DNA from: Ulota crispa
Taxonomy: Eukaryota; Streptophyta; Bryopsida; Orthotrichales; Orthotrichaceae
Length of the DNA stretch: 64,000 bases
Assembly: GCA_963920765.1 (NCBI GenBank)
Contig: OY987244.1
Span: 9,054,501 to 9,118,500 of the forward strand
Reading direction: 5' to 3'
Shown here: positions 48,156-59,784 of the stretch, piece by piece
Numbering within the stretch: position 1 is the first letter of the stretch
Layout: each line of letters opens with the position of its first letter
Translations under genes and position numbers: made by a program
The notes under the pieces: model-generated
What the model saw: only the letters and a program-made list of their open reading frames with translations
Told to the model about the DNA's origin: nothing
Databases searched by the model: none

Positions 48156-49699
48156 CCCTTAAGGCCCAATGTGGCCTCTTGGGGGCCTAGTGGGCCCGAC
48201 ACCTCAACGCACAACCCTCTATTCTAGCACTACTCTAATCTCAACCAACTCTCATACCAAAGCTTTGAATTTAACACCCGTGAAACCTGGAACCTCTGGC
48301 GCCCCTTCTCTGCAACTTGCCCGAGCCATAGTAGCAATTACTTCGGAACTCGTATTTGAGATCAACCCACCGCCACCAAGTTCACTACAATCCATGTTTC
48401 TGCACTAGCAGCGCCGTCTCCACGTCTTACAATCACTACCGTGGGCAGGACATTTGAAGCACAAGGAGCTGCTTGGAACTAGTAGCATAAAAAACTACCA
48501 AAGGGTAGTTGCAAGAAACACTTCACAGTTTTGTCTCAAACACCCTTAAATCCGGTAGTACTAGGTAGTACTATGAGCTTTTGATATAACTTTTTTTAAA
48601 TAAAATAAAATATGGAAAACTTGTAAAGCACTTAAAATAGCATACCTATGAAAATTTAGACCTAGAAAAATTTTATTCTAAAAGTTATGCACAAAAATAG
48701 CTGGCCAAAAATTATTAAGCAAAAGACAATTTCTGTTTTACTTTTTAGAAAATAGTAAAAAAAATCAAAAAAATAAAACAAAAAATCTCATTTTTTATCT
48801 CTTTGAGTAGCTTCACTGGATGCAAATGGTTTTTGTAGGAAGGTTTTTTTATTTCACCAATCATTTGTGAAAGGATGCCCACTTTGAGGATGTGTGCACA
48901 GCATGGAATTTAGAATTTTATGAAACCCTTCTATATATCCATGTAATGCTCTATGATGAACAAGTTCCCTTATTCATGACATGAGATTCACTTTTTTGGA
49001 CCCAAAATAGTACTAAAAATCCCCAAAACGGCCAAGGTAGATATCTATTTGGAGGCTACTCAAAAATAGCAAAATAATTTAAAAAAAACTAGAAAAATTA
49101 TGGAAGGTTTGTAACTATGACGTGTACCTTCCTTTGAAATTTCAGCTCAAAAGAATTTGTTGTGCAAAAGTTACAAGCCAAAAAGCACTTGCAAGAGGTG
49201 AAGGGGACAAAAAATAGTACAAGTGCTTCTTGCAATCACCCCTAACCTTAGTACAAGTAATCCTAGACCATGTCCACTCCTTGATGTGGAGTGCACTTCA
49301 GTCCCACACTCTCAATGTGGACAACTATGTACACGTACCCACGACCTTGAATTCCTACTCCACGACCTGCTTGGCAATGAAAGTCTTTGTTCAAAGTTTT
49401 GAGAGAGTTCAAGTGAGCTTTGCCTTTGGTGCCATCGCCTTCCTAGCCAATGATATGCCACCGGCCGTAGATGGTGGCGTTGGTCTCCCATTCTCCAAAA
49501 ATCGCTCAGAAAACCAATTTTTATCATGATTGCATCATCCTAGACTTAGCTTGCAATTGTAGTACCCTGGGACCCCAGTCTTGTACCCCCTACTTGTAAT
49601 ATCAATACCCCCAAACCTCAAGTTTAGCCCCATATGGCAGCGCAACATCCTTTTTTCAATTCCAAGAGGCACTTTTTGGAGAAAGGAGGCGCTTGGGAG
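48156..49699. mobile_element. TTAA-bounded element interrupted by another element
   Basis: TTAA (48152-48155) precedes CCCTTAAGGCCCAATG, and GGCGCTTGGGAG (to 49699) is followed by TTAA (49700-49703). The termini match only loosely. The element at 48503-49241 sits inside, leaving about 800 bp of its own. Frames at 48169-48408 and 49230-49529 have no recognisable content. Confidence 0.5.
48503..49241. mobile_element. element with GGGTAGTTGCAAG termini (copy 2, inverted)
   Basis: It begins GGGTAGTTGCAAGAAACAC and, reversed from 49241, GGGTGATTGCAAGAAGCAC. Its sequence is the reverse complement of 15419-16159 over most of its length, including the shared palindromic block around TAGTACTA and the CTTGTAAAGCACTTAAAATA segment. 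Flanks (CAAA, CTAA) are degenerate against TTAA, suggesting an older insertion. Confidence 0.75.
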
Positions 49700-50055
49700 T
49701 TAAAACAAGTGTGTGCTAGTTTGGTCCATTAACAGGAGGGATTAATCTTATGCATTTGTGTTTTGCAATGGCTTGCTATTGGAATCTCTTGTCTTTTAAC
49801 AAATTAAATCACTTACAGAGAGTTGGAAGCCAAGTGGCCTCATGTTTCTAGATGCATAAATTTTTTTGATAATGTAAAACTTGCATGTAGAAATAGGCAA
49901 CTCATGCTAGAGTTATTGCTCACATCTTTTGTGATGTTTCTTGCAAGTGACCATGGTGCATGCAATTGTTGAGGATGGCAATCTAGAGTGTATTTTTTAT
50001 TTGTTGAATTGAGTTTTTTAGTTAGTCCTGGTTGGTTGGAGGAGCATGAATTCCA

Positions 50056-51175
50056 ATGATGGCAAATCAATCACTGATTATAGCTTTGTTGCAAGGGGCA
50101 CAATGCTGTTGGCCAAGTACACAGCTTTTTCTAAAAACTTCAATACAATTGCAGTGTAATGTCTACAAAAAATTCTAGCAAACAACAACTAGTTTATCTT
50201 CACATGTGATTGGCCCACATTCAACTATCTTGTTGACAAGGGCTACAAGAAGTCATATGTCTGACCTTTCCTAGAGGTTGTTTAGTCAATCTTGTTCTAC
50301 ATTGATCTCTCAAGAATGGGTGGTATTTATATTTTTCATTTCCAATAGAAAATAATTTGTCTTGGAGAGGGTTTTGTTTTGTTATCTAAAAAGTAACTTC
50401 CAATATATCTCAATTATAGTTGTACAAATTAATACGGATGATGATTGTGACATCTTTTGTTTTGTGACTTTACAACTTATCTAGTTGTGGCCAATGAGGA
50501 ATTCGAAAGGCAAATTCCCTTTGCCTTCCTTGAGTGGGTCAAGGAAGACTTCAAGGAGTGCTATGTAGGAGGAAAGGCTGACTTGACCATTGCCCATATT
50601 CTTGACAAAGAATTTGGATAAGAAGTTTGTTCCCATTCAAATCATAAAGAGTGTTATATTTGGTGTCTAATAGACCTTGTCTAAATTTTGGTTGACTTCA
50701 TGTTCTAGGCTTATCCTTTTGTGTTTTTTCATGATTTTTTTGTATTTGGTTGTGCAAACCCAAGTTGAAGGATAATATGCAGTATTACGTTGACCACTCA
50801 GATGAAATGAACATGGTTTCAAAAATCATGTTCTAAGTTGCTGAAGTGAAGGGAATTATGATGGACAACCTTAAGAAGGTCAGACTAATGCCATAAATTG
50901 CTCTGTTGATGTGCTCTATGTAAAATCTGCTCACATAGATGGATTTGATTTTTCTATAGTCCCTTAGATTTTTTAGATATTTTCAACATTACTCTAGGTC
51001 ATTTGTTCTATGCGGTTTCAACCCGATTGCAGCATTGCGTCGAAGATGACCAAGCAGGCTATCTAACCTACTCAATTTTTTGTTTGATTGAAGTGTTGTT
51101 TTATTGCTATGGACATGCTGGTTTTTAAATGTGGAGAGAAGATCCAGCTTCTTGACAAGACAAAGGGCTTGCGTT
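50056..51175 (+). pseudogene. decayed R-SNARE gene copy (VAMP72-type), introns retained
   Basis: Four separated blocks read as a plant VAMP72 longin-SNARE. The first (50056-50240) begins MMANQSLI, then after a one-base loss YSFVARGTMLLAKYTAF, then CLQK and TFNYLVDKG, with TAA and TAG replacing sense codons. The second (50485-50620) reads FERQIPFAFLEWVKEDF and IAHILDKEFG, then a stop. The third (50759-50890) reads PKLKDNMQYYVDHSDEM, a stop, then VAEVKGIMMDNLKK. The fourth (51111-51175) reads KCGEKIQLLDKTKGLR. The position of the SNARE zero-layer Arg is Cys here (TGT for CGT). The gaps keep intron-like spacing with an AG before block 2, so the copy arose from DNA duplication, not from a retroposed mRNA. 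The C-terminal membrane anchor was not found. An active copy would mediate vesicle fusion at the plasma membrane. Confidence 0.87.
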
Positions 51176-52455
51176 TTTGGGTAAAATGCTCTAATGATTT
51201 GCTATCTCTTGAAGTAAAGGTTGTTTGCTCACTTGTGGTGTCATATGCGATGTTAAGAAGCTCAAGAATCTTAGCAAGCTCGGCAAGTTCCAGCGCTCGC
51301 ATTATAACTGATCTTCCTTGAGGGACCCAAGATTTTCCACCCAAAGACATGCGCATGCGTACTTGGCTATTCAACCACTTCAAAGAATTTCAACATTTTT
51401 TTTGTGGATCGATCACTCCTGCTTTCGGTGTGATTTCCGTCAAAAAAATTGGCATTTTTTTCCCAACTCGGTTATCTTAGGGTTTATTGCACTCTTGTTT
51501 TTTTTGTGGTGTAGGTATCTAGATTATTTGCGTTTGAGGAAGTTGACTTCCCTATGGTAGAATCTAAAGATCTTTACACTTGAACAGCCGGCAAAGAAAT
51601 CGTTGGACTGGTACCAAGGTTTTTAGCTCTATTTTATGTCAACAAAAGAACAATTGCATTTATTTGCAAAAAGCATTCAAGCATTTGTAAATCTAGGGCT
51701 AATTTTTGGGTGATGTATCGTGAGTACTTGTATCAAGTAGAGTGATGAAATTCTAGTGATAACATTTTGCACTTTGTCAATGCAATCCTATAATTTTGAA
51801 GATAAAGGTGGACAAAAGGTGGCACTGCAACCCGAGCTTACACCGTCTTTGGCCCGCCTTGTATTGCAAAAAGGGTGAGTTTTTGTTGATTAAACCTTTA
51901 CTATCATCGAGTTTCATTCTTTTTGCATTTGATCACGTGATTTTTTAGGTTTTAGGTTTTAGGTTTAACGTTTAATGTATTCAAGTCTTTTTGCATAGCA
52001 AGAAAGCTTAATCATTTCTTTTGAAGTGGTTTGCTAGTGGCCAGTGTTGGCAATATGAGTGATTGACTCAAGGACGTCTTATGGAGCACTATCAATAGAA
52101 CATGGACATCATTGCAAACACACTCGTCTAGGGACCAGTGAGTGTTGTGCAAGGTGACTCCAAAAGACATGTAATGAAGCGGGAGTGTAGGTTGGGGAGC
52201 AAGACTGTAGGTCAAGAGCAAGACTGCAGGTTGGAGAGCAGGGGCCCATCACAAGAAGTGTGGCACGCAAGGAGTTTAAGGCTGAGTAGAGGAGAGGGTG
52301 GGTTTCTGCCCACCTCCAGCCACTTTTCCAAACTAGCACGGGCACCACAGTACCCGCCATGTGGCTGGCCCACAACAAGTAGGGCTGCAAGCTAGGGGTG
52401 GAGGATGGGGGTGGAGGGGCCCTCCCGTGTCATGGCCCTCTGAAACCTCCATTTT
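51176..52455. other. spacer without recognised gene
   Basis: It may contain remnants of the last VAMP72 exon, which I could not locate. Three TTTTAGG units stand at about 51945-51965. Frames near 52012-52395 overlap on both strands without recognisable content. Confidence 0.4.
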
Positions 52456-52459
52456 TCTT

Positions 52460-53040
52460 GCCTCTTTACAAATTTTGCATTTTTTAAATTTTTGAGCATT
52501 TTAAATATGTTTATTTCTTTTTTCTTTTTTTAGAGTTGTAGTAGGCAACTAATCCTTGGTTTTGACCATTTTGATCCATGTAATTTGAATGATTTAAGTG
52601 TACACAAAACCTCCAATTTTGCCTAGTGTATTTGCAAATTCCATGCCCTTCTGACATTGCAAGATTTTGCAAAATATGATTCGCACCTCCAATTCATTTG
52701 AAAATTCTCCTACACATACCTAACTTGGTCTTCTACATTGGAAAAATAAACCTCAACTTTTCCTAGAGCATTTTTTAATATTTAGAAGTGGTCAAAGATT
52801 TTTGAAATTTTTTGGGTAGGAAAGGAAAAAAGCTTTTTTTTTTCACTTCAGATGTCAATATCTCACTCCTCTCCATGTGAAATGAGCTAAATTTTTTTCC
52901 CGCAAGTACCTCTAGTAGCCTAAAGCAAGATCCTATGTTTGAATTTTTGAATTTTTTTTTTCCTACCTTTCTACTTATTCTCCCATGAGCGGTAGTTTTT
53001 AGTGACTTTTGCACAAAAAAATGGCTTGGGCCTTTAGGAA
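52460..53040. mobile_element. left-truncated copy of family A TTAA element
   Basis: Shares with 46239-47171 the blocks CTAGTGTAT.TGCAAATTCC, CACCTCCAATTCATTTG and GTCAATATCTCACTCCTC. It ends GGGCCTTTAGGAA at 53040, followed by TTAA (53041-53044). No left TTAACCCC was found, so the left border is approximate. Confidence 0.6.
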
Positions 53041-53090
53041 TTAAAAGGGTAGATACATATTGCTCACCTACTTTTGCTTGATATCCTTGA

Positions 53091-53852
53091 CCCCTGAGCG
53101 CCTAAGCCAATTTCACCAACCTCAAGGTTTTGTAAGACCTACAACTTTGATGTATTGTATCTTAGTCAATCAAATGATTCACAAAAATTGACCATTGAAT
53201 TAGTGGAACACCTACAGTTTAGAAAATAGCTTGCAAACTTTTGGGAACAATTAACTGTGGGAGATGAGAGATTATAACATTTGATCAAACAACATGTGAT
53301 GACTGAATCTCAATTTTTGGTAGGTAGTTGCTATTTGATGATTTTTACAAAATTCTATAAGCCCCTGATTCATCTTCAATTTTGTGAGCAACAAGATTGG
53401 ATGTGAATTGAATGCACACACTTGTAAATTATTGAAGATTGCACTTCCTTTTATGTCAAGTTTTAAGGCTTCAAATTGCTATTGCACAGAAAACAATGAC
53501 CAGCACAATTGGTGAGGATTGCCATGATAAGGGTCTAGAACATGCTTGAACCATTGCAAACAAATTTCCCGCTATCACAAAGCACACACAAGAAAGCTTG
53601 TAAGGGATATTGACTAGTTGCAACTTGTAAAAAGCTGCTTGCCACCACGCCCCATATGGTGTCTCACCCAATCAAATCTCTTGTGGCACTTGTACAACAT
53701 TTGACTTTCCTCGTCATTACTCCTTTAACATGGACAACTTGAATGCCTTCATAATTATAGTTTATAGCAAGATCAAAATATTAGATCAAGTACCTCAAAC
53801 AACCCTTGAAATCATGCAAGGACACTTTTGATCCTCTGGGGGCGTTCAGGGG
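53091..53852. mobile_element. TTAA-bounded element, paralogue of 35615-36371
   Basis: The left end CCCCTGAGCGCCTAAG and the reversed right end CCCCTGAACGCCCCCAG agree well. TTAA follows at 53853-53856; on the left the site reads TTGA (53087-53090), one base changed. The interior matches 35615-36371 in the same direction with few small gaps. Non-coding. Confidence 0.75.
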
Positions 53853-54445
53853 TTAACACTACTCACCTATTCTCCTTAACATTTGCCTTCTACCTAACCC
53901 TTCCCAAAACCAGCACTATTGGGACCACCATTAAAATTGTATGCCTACTGGTAAATTTGTTGTCTAACTTGCCTCCAATTCAAAAAGAATGTCTTCTTGG
54001 GGTATAATTTTTGAAACACAACCCAAATTATTGTAAAATTTCCAAAACTTTAACCTAGTAGTAGCGAAACAAAACAAATAAGTACACAAGAACACCCATT
54101 AGAATATGTTCAATAGTAAAAAACAGCTCATCCACTAAATTCCTATACCCAGATGAGCAAGTCAACCTTGTCTTTCCTTGGCGTTTCCGGCGCTACCCAC
54201 GAAGTCAGGTTAGTAGCACCTCAACTTCAAAACGGCAGTCACTCACAAAACAAAACACACCATAAAAAAACCAAGTGCATGGAATTAAAAAGCACAGCTA
54301 AAAATTATAACACCACATTTCTGGTCAAAGACCGTATCAATAAAACACAAAAAGAATACTCATCACTTCAAATAACTACTCCTCAAAGGGCTTCGTTTGC
54401 TTGATTTCACCGTTCTAGACCTTTCAAAGAAATTCACGTCACTAG

Positions 54446-56798
54446 CTAATGAACGGGAAGGCCATGTTTTACCAATGTCTCTGCAATAATCTTCCTAGAC
54501 TCGTCACAAAGCTCATCGGCACTCTTACTACGGATGGGTGGATGCACGATCATTTTAATAACACCAGGCCTTAAGGTATATTCTAAGCCATTGGGCATGA
54601 GCTTGCCTGAGCCTATCAACGTGATAGGAACAACTGGTGCGCCTCCCCTGGCTGCCACTGAAAATGCTCCTTTCTACATCAAGTAACCAAACCAGAATGA
54701 GACCGCCGACAAACACATATAAAAAACTACGAGCAGAATAGGGAAAGTGCTTCAAGCACGCTTTCTGCACAACAAAAAAATAAAAAAAAAGACTCTCACG
54801 CACTGATATGCTTCATAAACCAGTACTCCAAAGAAGTGCACTGCTAATGCGAGAAACCATGATATAGCGCTATAAAAGAGCAGAATTCTACACTTGGTAG
54901 CTGCAGAAGTTGCTTACTTTGAAAGAAGCTAGTGCTCCGTCGGTCGTCCTTGTTCCCTCAGGGAAAAAGAGAACAGACACGCCTTCTTTGACCAGCCTCA
55001 TGCACGTCTTCAGACATTCCTGCGAATATAGATCACAACATCCCATTAATGAGACGTCAACACTAGGTACTCCACATTTACATCACAATGATTAGTCATA
55101 CAAAATAGTATAGTACAAAAGATATATTCATGTATACTTCCGAAGATAAGAAGGTTGATATATGTTGATACATGACGAGAAGAATCGCGTGCCTGTACAA
55201 GGAGAGTGCCTTTCGTAACTAATACCAGCACAATGAACTTGGTATTGACAGCAGGACAACTACAGAGACCGACTGGGTGTTCAAAGCACAATCTCCATCA
55301 AAGACGTACGTACCATTTGGCTCCTTTTGTCCATACGCTTCAGAGGGATGTGGCCAGTCAGATACATCGACCAACCGACGATTGGAATGAGGAAGTTGCT
55401 TGTCTTACTGATGAACTTGAATGGCCGTCCCAACTGGAACAGTGTGTAAATATCCAGAAAACTTTGATGATTCGCCACGTACACCGCACCCTCATCAGCT
55501 GCGGGAAGATTCTCCCAACCTTCAATTTCAGTCTTGTAAAACAAGGAAGTGGTCACGTTTGCCCATACCTGTCACCACAAGAAACAAGTCCATCATAAGC
55601 ATCTCTGGAATGTTTCATTTTGGCCGGTACTTGGATGCAAATGATACTAACGTAGAGAAAGTTAAGAACATAGTTCCATTTAGTGTGCTCAACTTAAACA
55701 ATTGGTAAGAATAAGGACGGTTGCTACGAAGTAAGAGTAATTTTCAAGGAACTTCGAAACTTGACATCAAACAGGTGGCAGAGAACGTACCTTGTTTACG
55801 AGGTGCTGAGCTCTTCTGCGCTGCTTGTCGAATAAAAGTACAAAGGGCTGAATTACCAGCATCACTACGAACAGCGGTACAGCTAACGTTAGTGTTGTCA
55901 GGTAGAAGACAATTGCTCGCACTTTTTGAGCAAGAGTGACATCTGTGGGAAAAACCAACACAAAAGTCAGTGGGTCCATGGTCCGGCTACTCCACCAAAT
56001 GTATTGCAGGGCATGCACATAAATCAAATGTTGCAAGAGATCATCTACGACAACTATGTATAAGACATGCAGTAACTGATCCCGAGGGAATCCAAGTGCA
56101 AATCCGACCTCACAAAATCCAAGCGGAGAAAGATGTCTCACCGTCTCCATTCTACCTGAAGCGGAAGGAGCATTTGCCTCGGACTCAAACGCAGGTCCCT
56201 GCGCTGAGGATGCTGCTGCTTCACACTTGACTCCTCTACAATTGCATTTTTGCCAAGATCTTCCGTGAATTCTATAGCCCTTCTGATCAGCTCCTAATAT
56301 AAAGCAGCCTTGCAGTGTCGAAGAGCTACTGATCACCATACGAGATTCCGTTCCTGGTAGCACTTAACTCCATCAGTTTGAGAATCCAGCATTAAAAACA
56401 GCTGGATTTACACAAGAGTGGCAATGTTTATGTGAAGAATTAAGCAACCCTAAACCTGCAACCCTAAACCTACACCTCCTACTCTTGTTTGATAATCACG
56501 TATTAAATTCTAACAGTACATCAACAAACCGGTTTAAAAATGTAGCTTTTGTCAACAATGAAGACTCACATAGCGATTTATCTAGTTAAGGGAATTATGT
56601 ACAGAAAACCGTAGGGGAAAATTTACCTAGATTGGAAGAAAAGGGTCGAGATACGCGCAATGCATAATTCATACGAGGGGCACAGGCCAAACTCCGTACC
56701 AAAACAGAGCCTGATTGGTGCAGCTTACAGGCACTCCTATCCACTGGAGGGCGAGTAATTCCGGAAGCTTGCTTCCCGGACATGCTAGCGACCATCAT
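54446..56798 (-). CDS. LPAT1: plastid 1-acyl-sn-glycerol-3-phosphate acyltransferase (LPAT1/ATS2 type)
   Basis: Six exons with matching phases: 56798-56627, 56353-56156, 55942-55791, 55568-55314, 55019-54918, 54673-54446. The product has 368 residues, close to the plant plastid enzyme. It acylates lysophosphatidic acid to phosphatidic acid at the plastid envelope for the prokaryotic glycerolipid pathway. The first about 110 residues are Ser/Arg-rich and fit a transit peptide. Next comes a hydrophobic segment (AIVFYLTTLTLAVPLFVVML). The acyltransferase blocks follow in order: NHQSFLD (catalytic NHx4D), GRPFKFISK with GHIPLKRMD, FPEGTRT (substrate-binding) and VPITLIGSGK. A TAA in frame upstream and the first ATG pair (MMVASM) fix the start. 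The upstream TTG-led frame is non-coding leader. Confidence 0.95.
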
Positions 56799-57352
56799 TG
56801 TGCAGGAATTCCTCGCAATACCCCAGCGGAGGGGTTTCAAACCTAGAGCAACTCTTGTTCCTTAAGACCTGAGCCTTTTCTCACAATTCCAGAACTACCT
56901 CCGACGTCAACAAGCACAAATCACGCATGCGGCTCCACGCTATGTAATTTAAGCAACACAAAACACAGGTTTCCTCAAACCAGAATCCAAGCTTTCTTCA
57001 CTAGAAAAGTCTCAATATTCAGAATTAGGGTTTCACCAATCCACTCTAGAATGTACCACATCTGTAGATCTCGGCATCTGATTGGAGGCCAGCGATTGGT
57101 GGGTACTAGGTAGCAATGTGAGGAGTTGTCGGAGTACTGAGTATCCTTTTTAGTGTTCCTTTGCATACTCACAAATCTTTAAGCCGATTCAGAATCTACG
57201 CTTATTCTACATAATGGGAACCTGCACTCTGCTCATTCTTTGTGTAGATTTCGTAGATAGGAGAGTTGAATGTCGAATTCCGCGAGGCGCGAGAAAATGT
57301 TCTTACTGGTTGAATTTCTGAGCTGGATTCTTATCCATATTAGAGGGCGCAG

Positions 57353-57544
57353 ATGGTTCCACCGTCCATCGGACGGTACGAAAAGTGCCAAGAGGATATG
57401 GATGCTTCGCCACCGTTTTTGAGTCCAATCCGAGAGGACCCGCTCGTTCTCCGCTCGTTCCCCAATGCACTTAAGTTAACCCCCAAATGCCCAAGGTACC
57501 ACATTATGTATAGGGTAATGTTTGAGGAGGAGGGCATTGCATGA
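57353..57544 (+). CDS. small open frame divergent from the acyltransferase gene (hypothetical)
   Basis: A 63-codon frame MVPPSIGRYEKC...MFEEEGIA lies about 550 bp from the acyltransferase start, in GC-richer DNA than its surroundings. The product is not recognised. It could be a first exon of a vanished or truncated divergent gene, or chance. A minus-strand frame overlaps it. Confidence 0.2.
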   Translation: MVPPSIGRYEKCQEDMDASPPFLSPIREDPLVLRSFPNALKLTPKCPRYHIMYRVMFEEEGIA

Positions 57545-57549
57545 AAAAG

Positions 57550-58126
57550 GAGGGTGGAGTTTAACAAGGAGGCGTTTTTTTTTCACGCAATGCCTGACAA
57601 CAAAGGCGTTGCCCGACGTAAATCACAAGTAGGAACGAGCAGGAAAGGATGAAAAATTGAAAATGAGAATTGAGGTCGGATGAAAATTTTGTAATGCTCA
57701 GTTACGCAGGAAGACCCACAGAATCGAGTATTACGGCACAAAAACCTCCCAGGAACTAAAGGGCGAGTTTCCTAGGAGTGGTTTACGGTGTTGACAATAC
57801 TTTGAACTTATACTTTGAACTTTTATAAAACCTAACAAAGTTGCTATTTTTAGCTTATTTGATTTTTTAACTACATTATTCCTTTGAAATCTTGTTTTTG
57901 CATCAAAAAATCAACTTTGTAAATGGTTGATTATGATTTTCTATTCACGATTTTGTGCAAGGGTGTCCATTGCAATCTTGACTTTTTTAGTGTTGAGAGC
58001 TCTTGGAAATGAGCCTCAAATACACTAAACCTTGGAGAAAAAATTACATTAGAAATTCATTTAAGAAAATTGTAGAGGAGATTTTGAAAAATTGTAAATT
58101 GATTGGAGTTATGTATGTTATGTCCT
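57550..58126. other. AT-rich spacer, nothing recognised
   Basis: No coding frame, RNA or clear repeat. Confidence 0.4.
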
Positions 58127-58130
58127 TTAA

Positions 58131-58421
58131 CCCCGTATTTTTCATGTGATCACTTTTTTTAGATTTGACATGTGAAAAGAGGATTGAAAAACTTCAAGCC
58201 GTTTTCACTATTTTAACACCCTCTTGATTAAACATTATAATCTTTTAATCCATAAATGATGTTGTTGTGTTTTCTTTTCCTATGTGATCTCTAATATATG
58301 CAGTTTGATTTTGTACAATTAGAATATTAAACAAAACTAATACAACATATCAAAATTTTGACTTTTTGTTCAACTTAGAACAAATTCCTAGAAGTTCAAA
58401 AGTGCCTTGAGAATTTAGGGG
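58131..58421. mobile_element. TTAA-bounded CCCC...GGGG element (291 bp)
   Basis: TTAA (58127-58130), left end CCCCGTATTTTTCATG, right end GAGAATTTAGGGG (reversed CCCCTAAATTCTC), TTAA (58422-58425). The smallest complete member of this style apart from the 212-bp one at 36376. Confidence 0.6.
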
Positions 58422-58429
58422 TTAACAAA

Positions 58430-59385
58430 TGAATTCGAAACACTACATACTTCTTGAGTTCCTGGCCTTCTGTTAAGAAAATTGCAAAAGTGTATATAAG
58501 GCTCAGTTATGTTAAAAATAAGTAAGATTGATAAACTCTAAATTCCATCATAATTAGATAGTCGAATATTTTAGCAGACATTCTGTACAATGAAACCTCT
58601 ATGTTTGAATTACACATTTAAAATCTAGCAAAGGAAACTACTTTTATGAAAATCAATAACATCTATGTGTGACAATCGTGTAAAATCAAAAGATTGTATA
58701 ACTGGAAAAAATATGGTGTAAGATAAAAAAATGTTAAAAAATCCTTGAAACACATCAGTTTTGTTTGCATGGAAAACGTTATTGCAAATGTATACAAATC
58801 TATGTGCTTCTAACTAGAAGTAGAGTCCTCAATAGAAAGTCGTAGTTTTTTTATATAATTTTCTCACATAATCAATACTTTACCAAATCTAAAATTAATT
58901 ATATATTTGAAAAGCTTAGAAAAAGGAGTATGTTGTGTTAAATTTTGATGAAAATCTACTTAGGTGAAAAGTCGTAGAGAAAAAATCATTTGTAAAAATT
59001 ATCCAATTATAGTTTAATTTTTTTTTAAATCACTACAAGTTTGTCAACAATTTACCACCAATATATTCTCAATCTATTCCCAATGTATAACGGGCTTGCT
59101 TGAGTTGAGACAATTTATAAGTTTCAAAAGGTTGTAAAAAATCACAAGTATGTTAATGATGTTGATAAAAGTTGATAAATATGGCATACTCATTAGTGCA
59201 AAAGCGCAGTTGACTTGGATTAAAATCATGAATTAGGAATAGCTTACTCTTCAAATTTTAACACATTTTGTCCCCCTTAGCTAGCTTTTCAAACATGTAA
59301 TCACTTTTAAATTTAATAAAGAGTTGAATGTGTGGGAGTGGTTTAAAAAAAAGACTACGACTTTTGTCCATGAACTCTATCTATC
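58430..59385. other. AT-rich spacer, nothing recognised
   Basis: No supported frame or repeat structure. Confidence 0.4.
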
Positions 59386-59388
59386 TTA

Positions 59389-59780
59389 GGGTATGTTCAC
59401 ACTTGGTGTTAGGAGGGATATTAGTAATATGAATGCAATTTAAAAATGTGATAAAATGCATCTAATTTTCCTTAGCCAATACCTCTCCTAACACCAAGTG
59501 TGAACCATAACATTCAATAGCTTGAAGAGAGGCTGCCTTTCCCTCTCTTCAGGTATCATCCACAAACTTCATCATGACCAATTTTTTTTTAAAATTTTCT
59601 GACATGGCTGGCCCCCACATTGACATATGTGCACTAAACTGAGCCTCTCTTTCATTAACTCTCTGACAAATTCAGCCAAGTGTCCTCTTAACTGAATGAA
59701 AGAGTGTGGAATATTCCACACTCTTTTAGTTGGAGGGAGGGCAAGCCTGCTGAGTGCTATTGAATGTTATGAACATACCC
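59389..59780. mobile_element. foldback element with a smaller one nested in its left arm
   Basis: The reversed right end reads GGGTATGTTCATAACATTC and continues AATAGC. The left end reads GGGTATGTTCA (59389-59399), is interrupted, and resumes ATAACATTCAATAGC at 59507. The insert (about 59400-59506) has its own inverted ends CACTTGGTGTTAGGAG. Near the right, a perfect 28-bp palindrome lies at 59699-59726 (AAAGAGTGTGGAAT and its complement). Confidence 0.65.
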
Positions 59781-59784
59781 ATAG

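Noticed and set aside
51945..51970. Three TTTTAGG units as an interstitial telomere
   Set aside because: Too few units, and the unit is not the common plant TTTAGGG; could be chance in AT-rich DNA.
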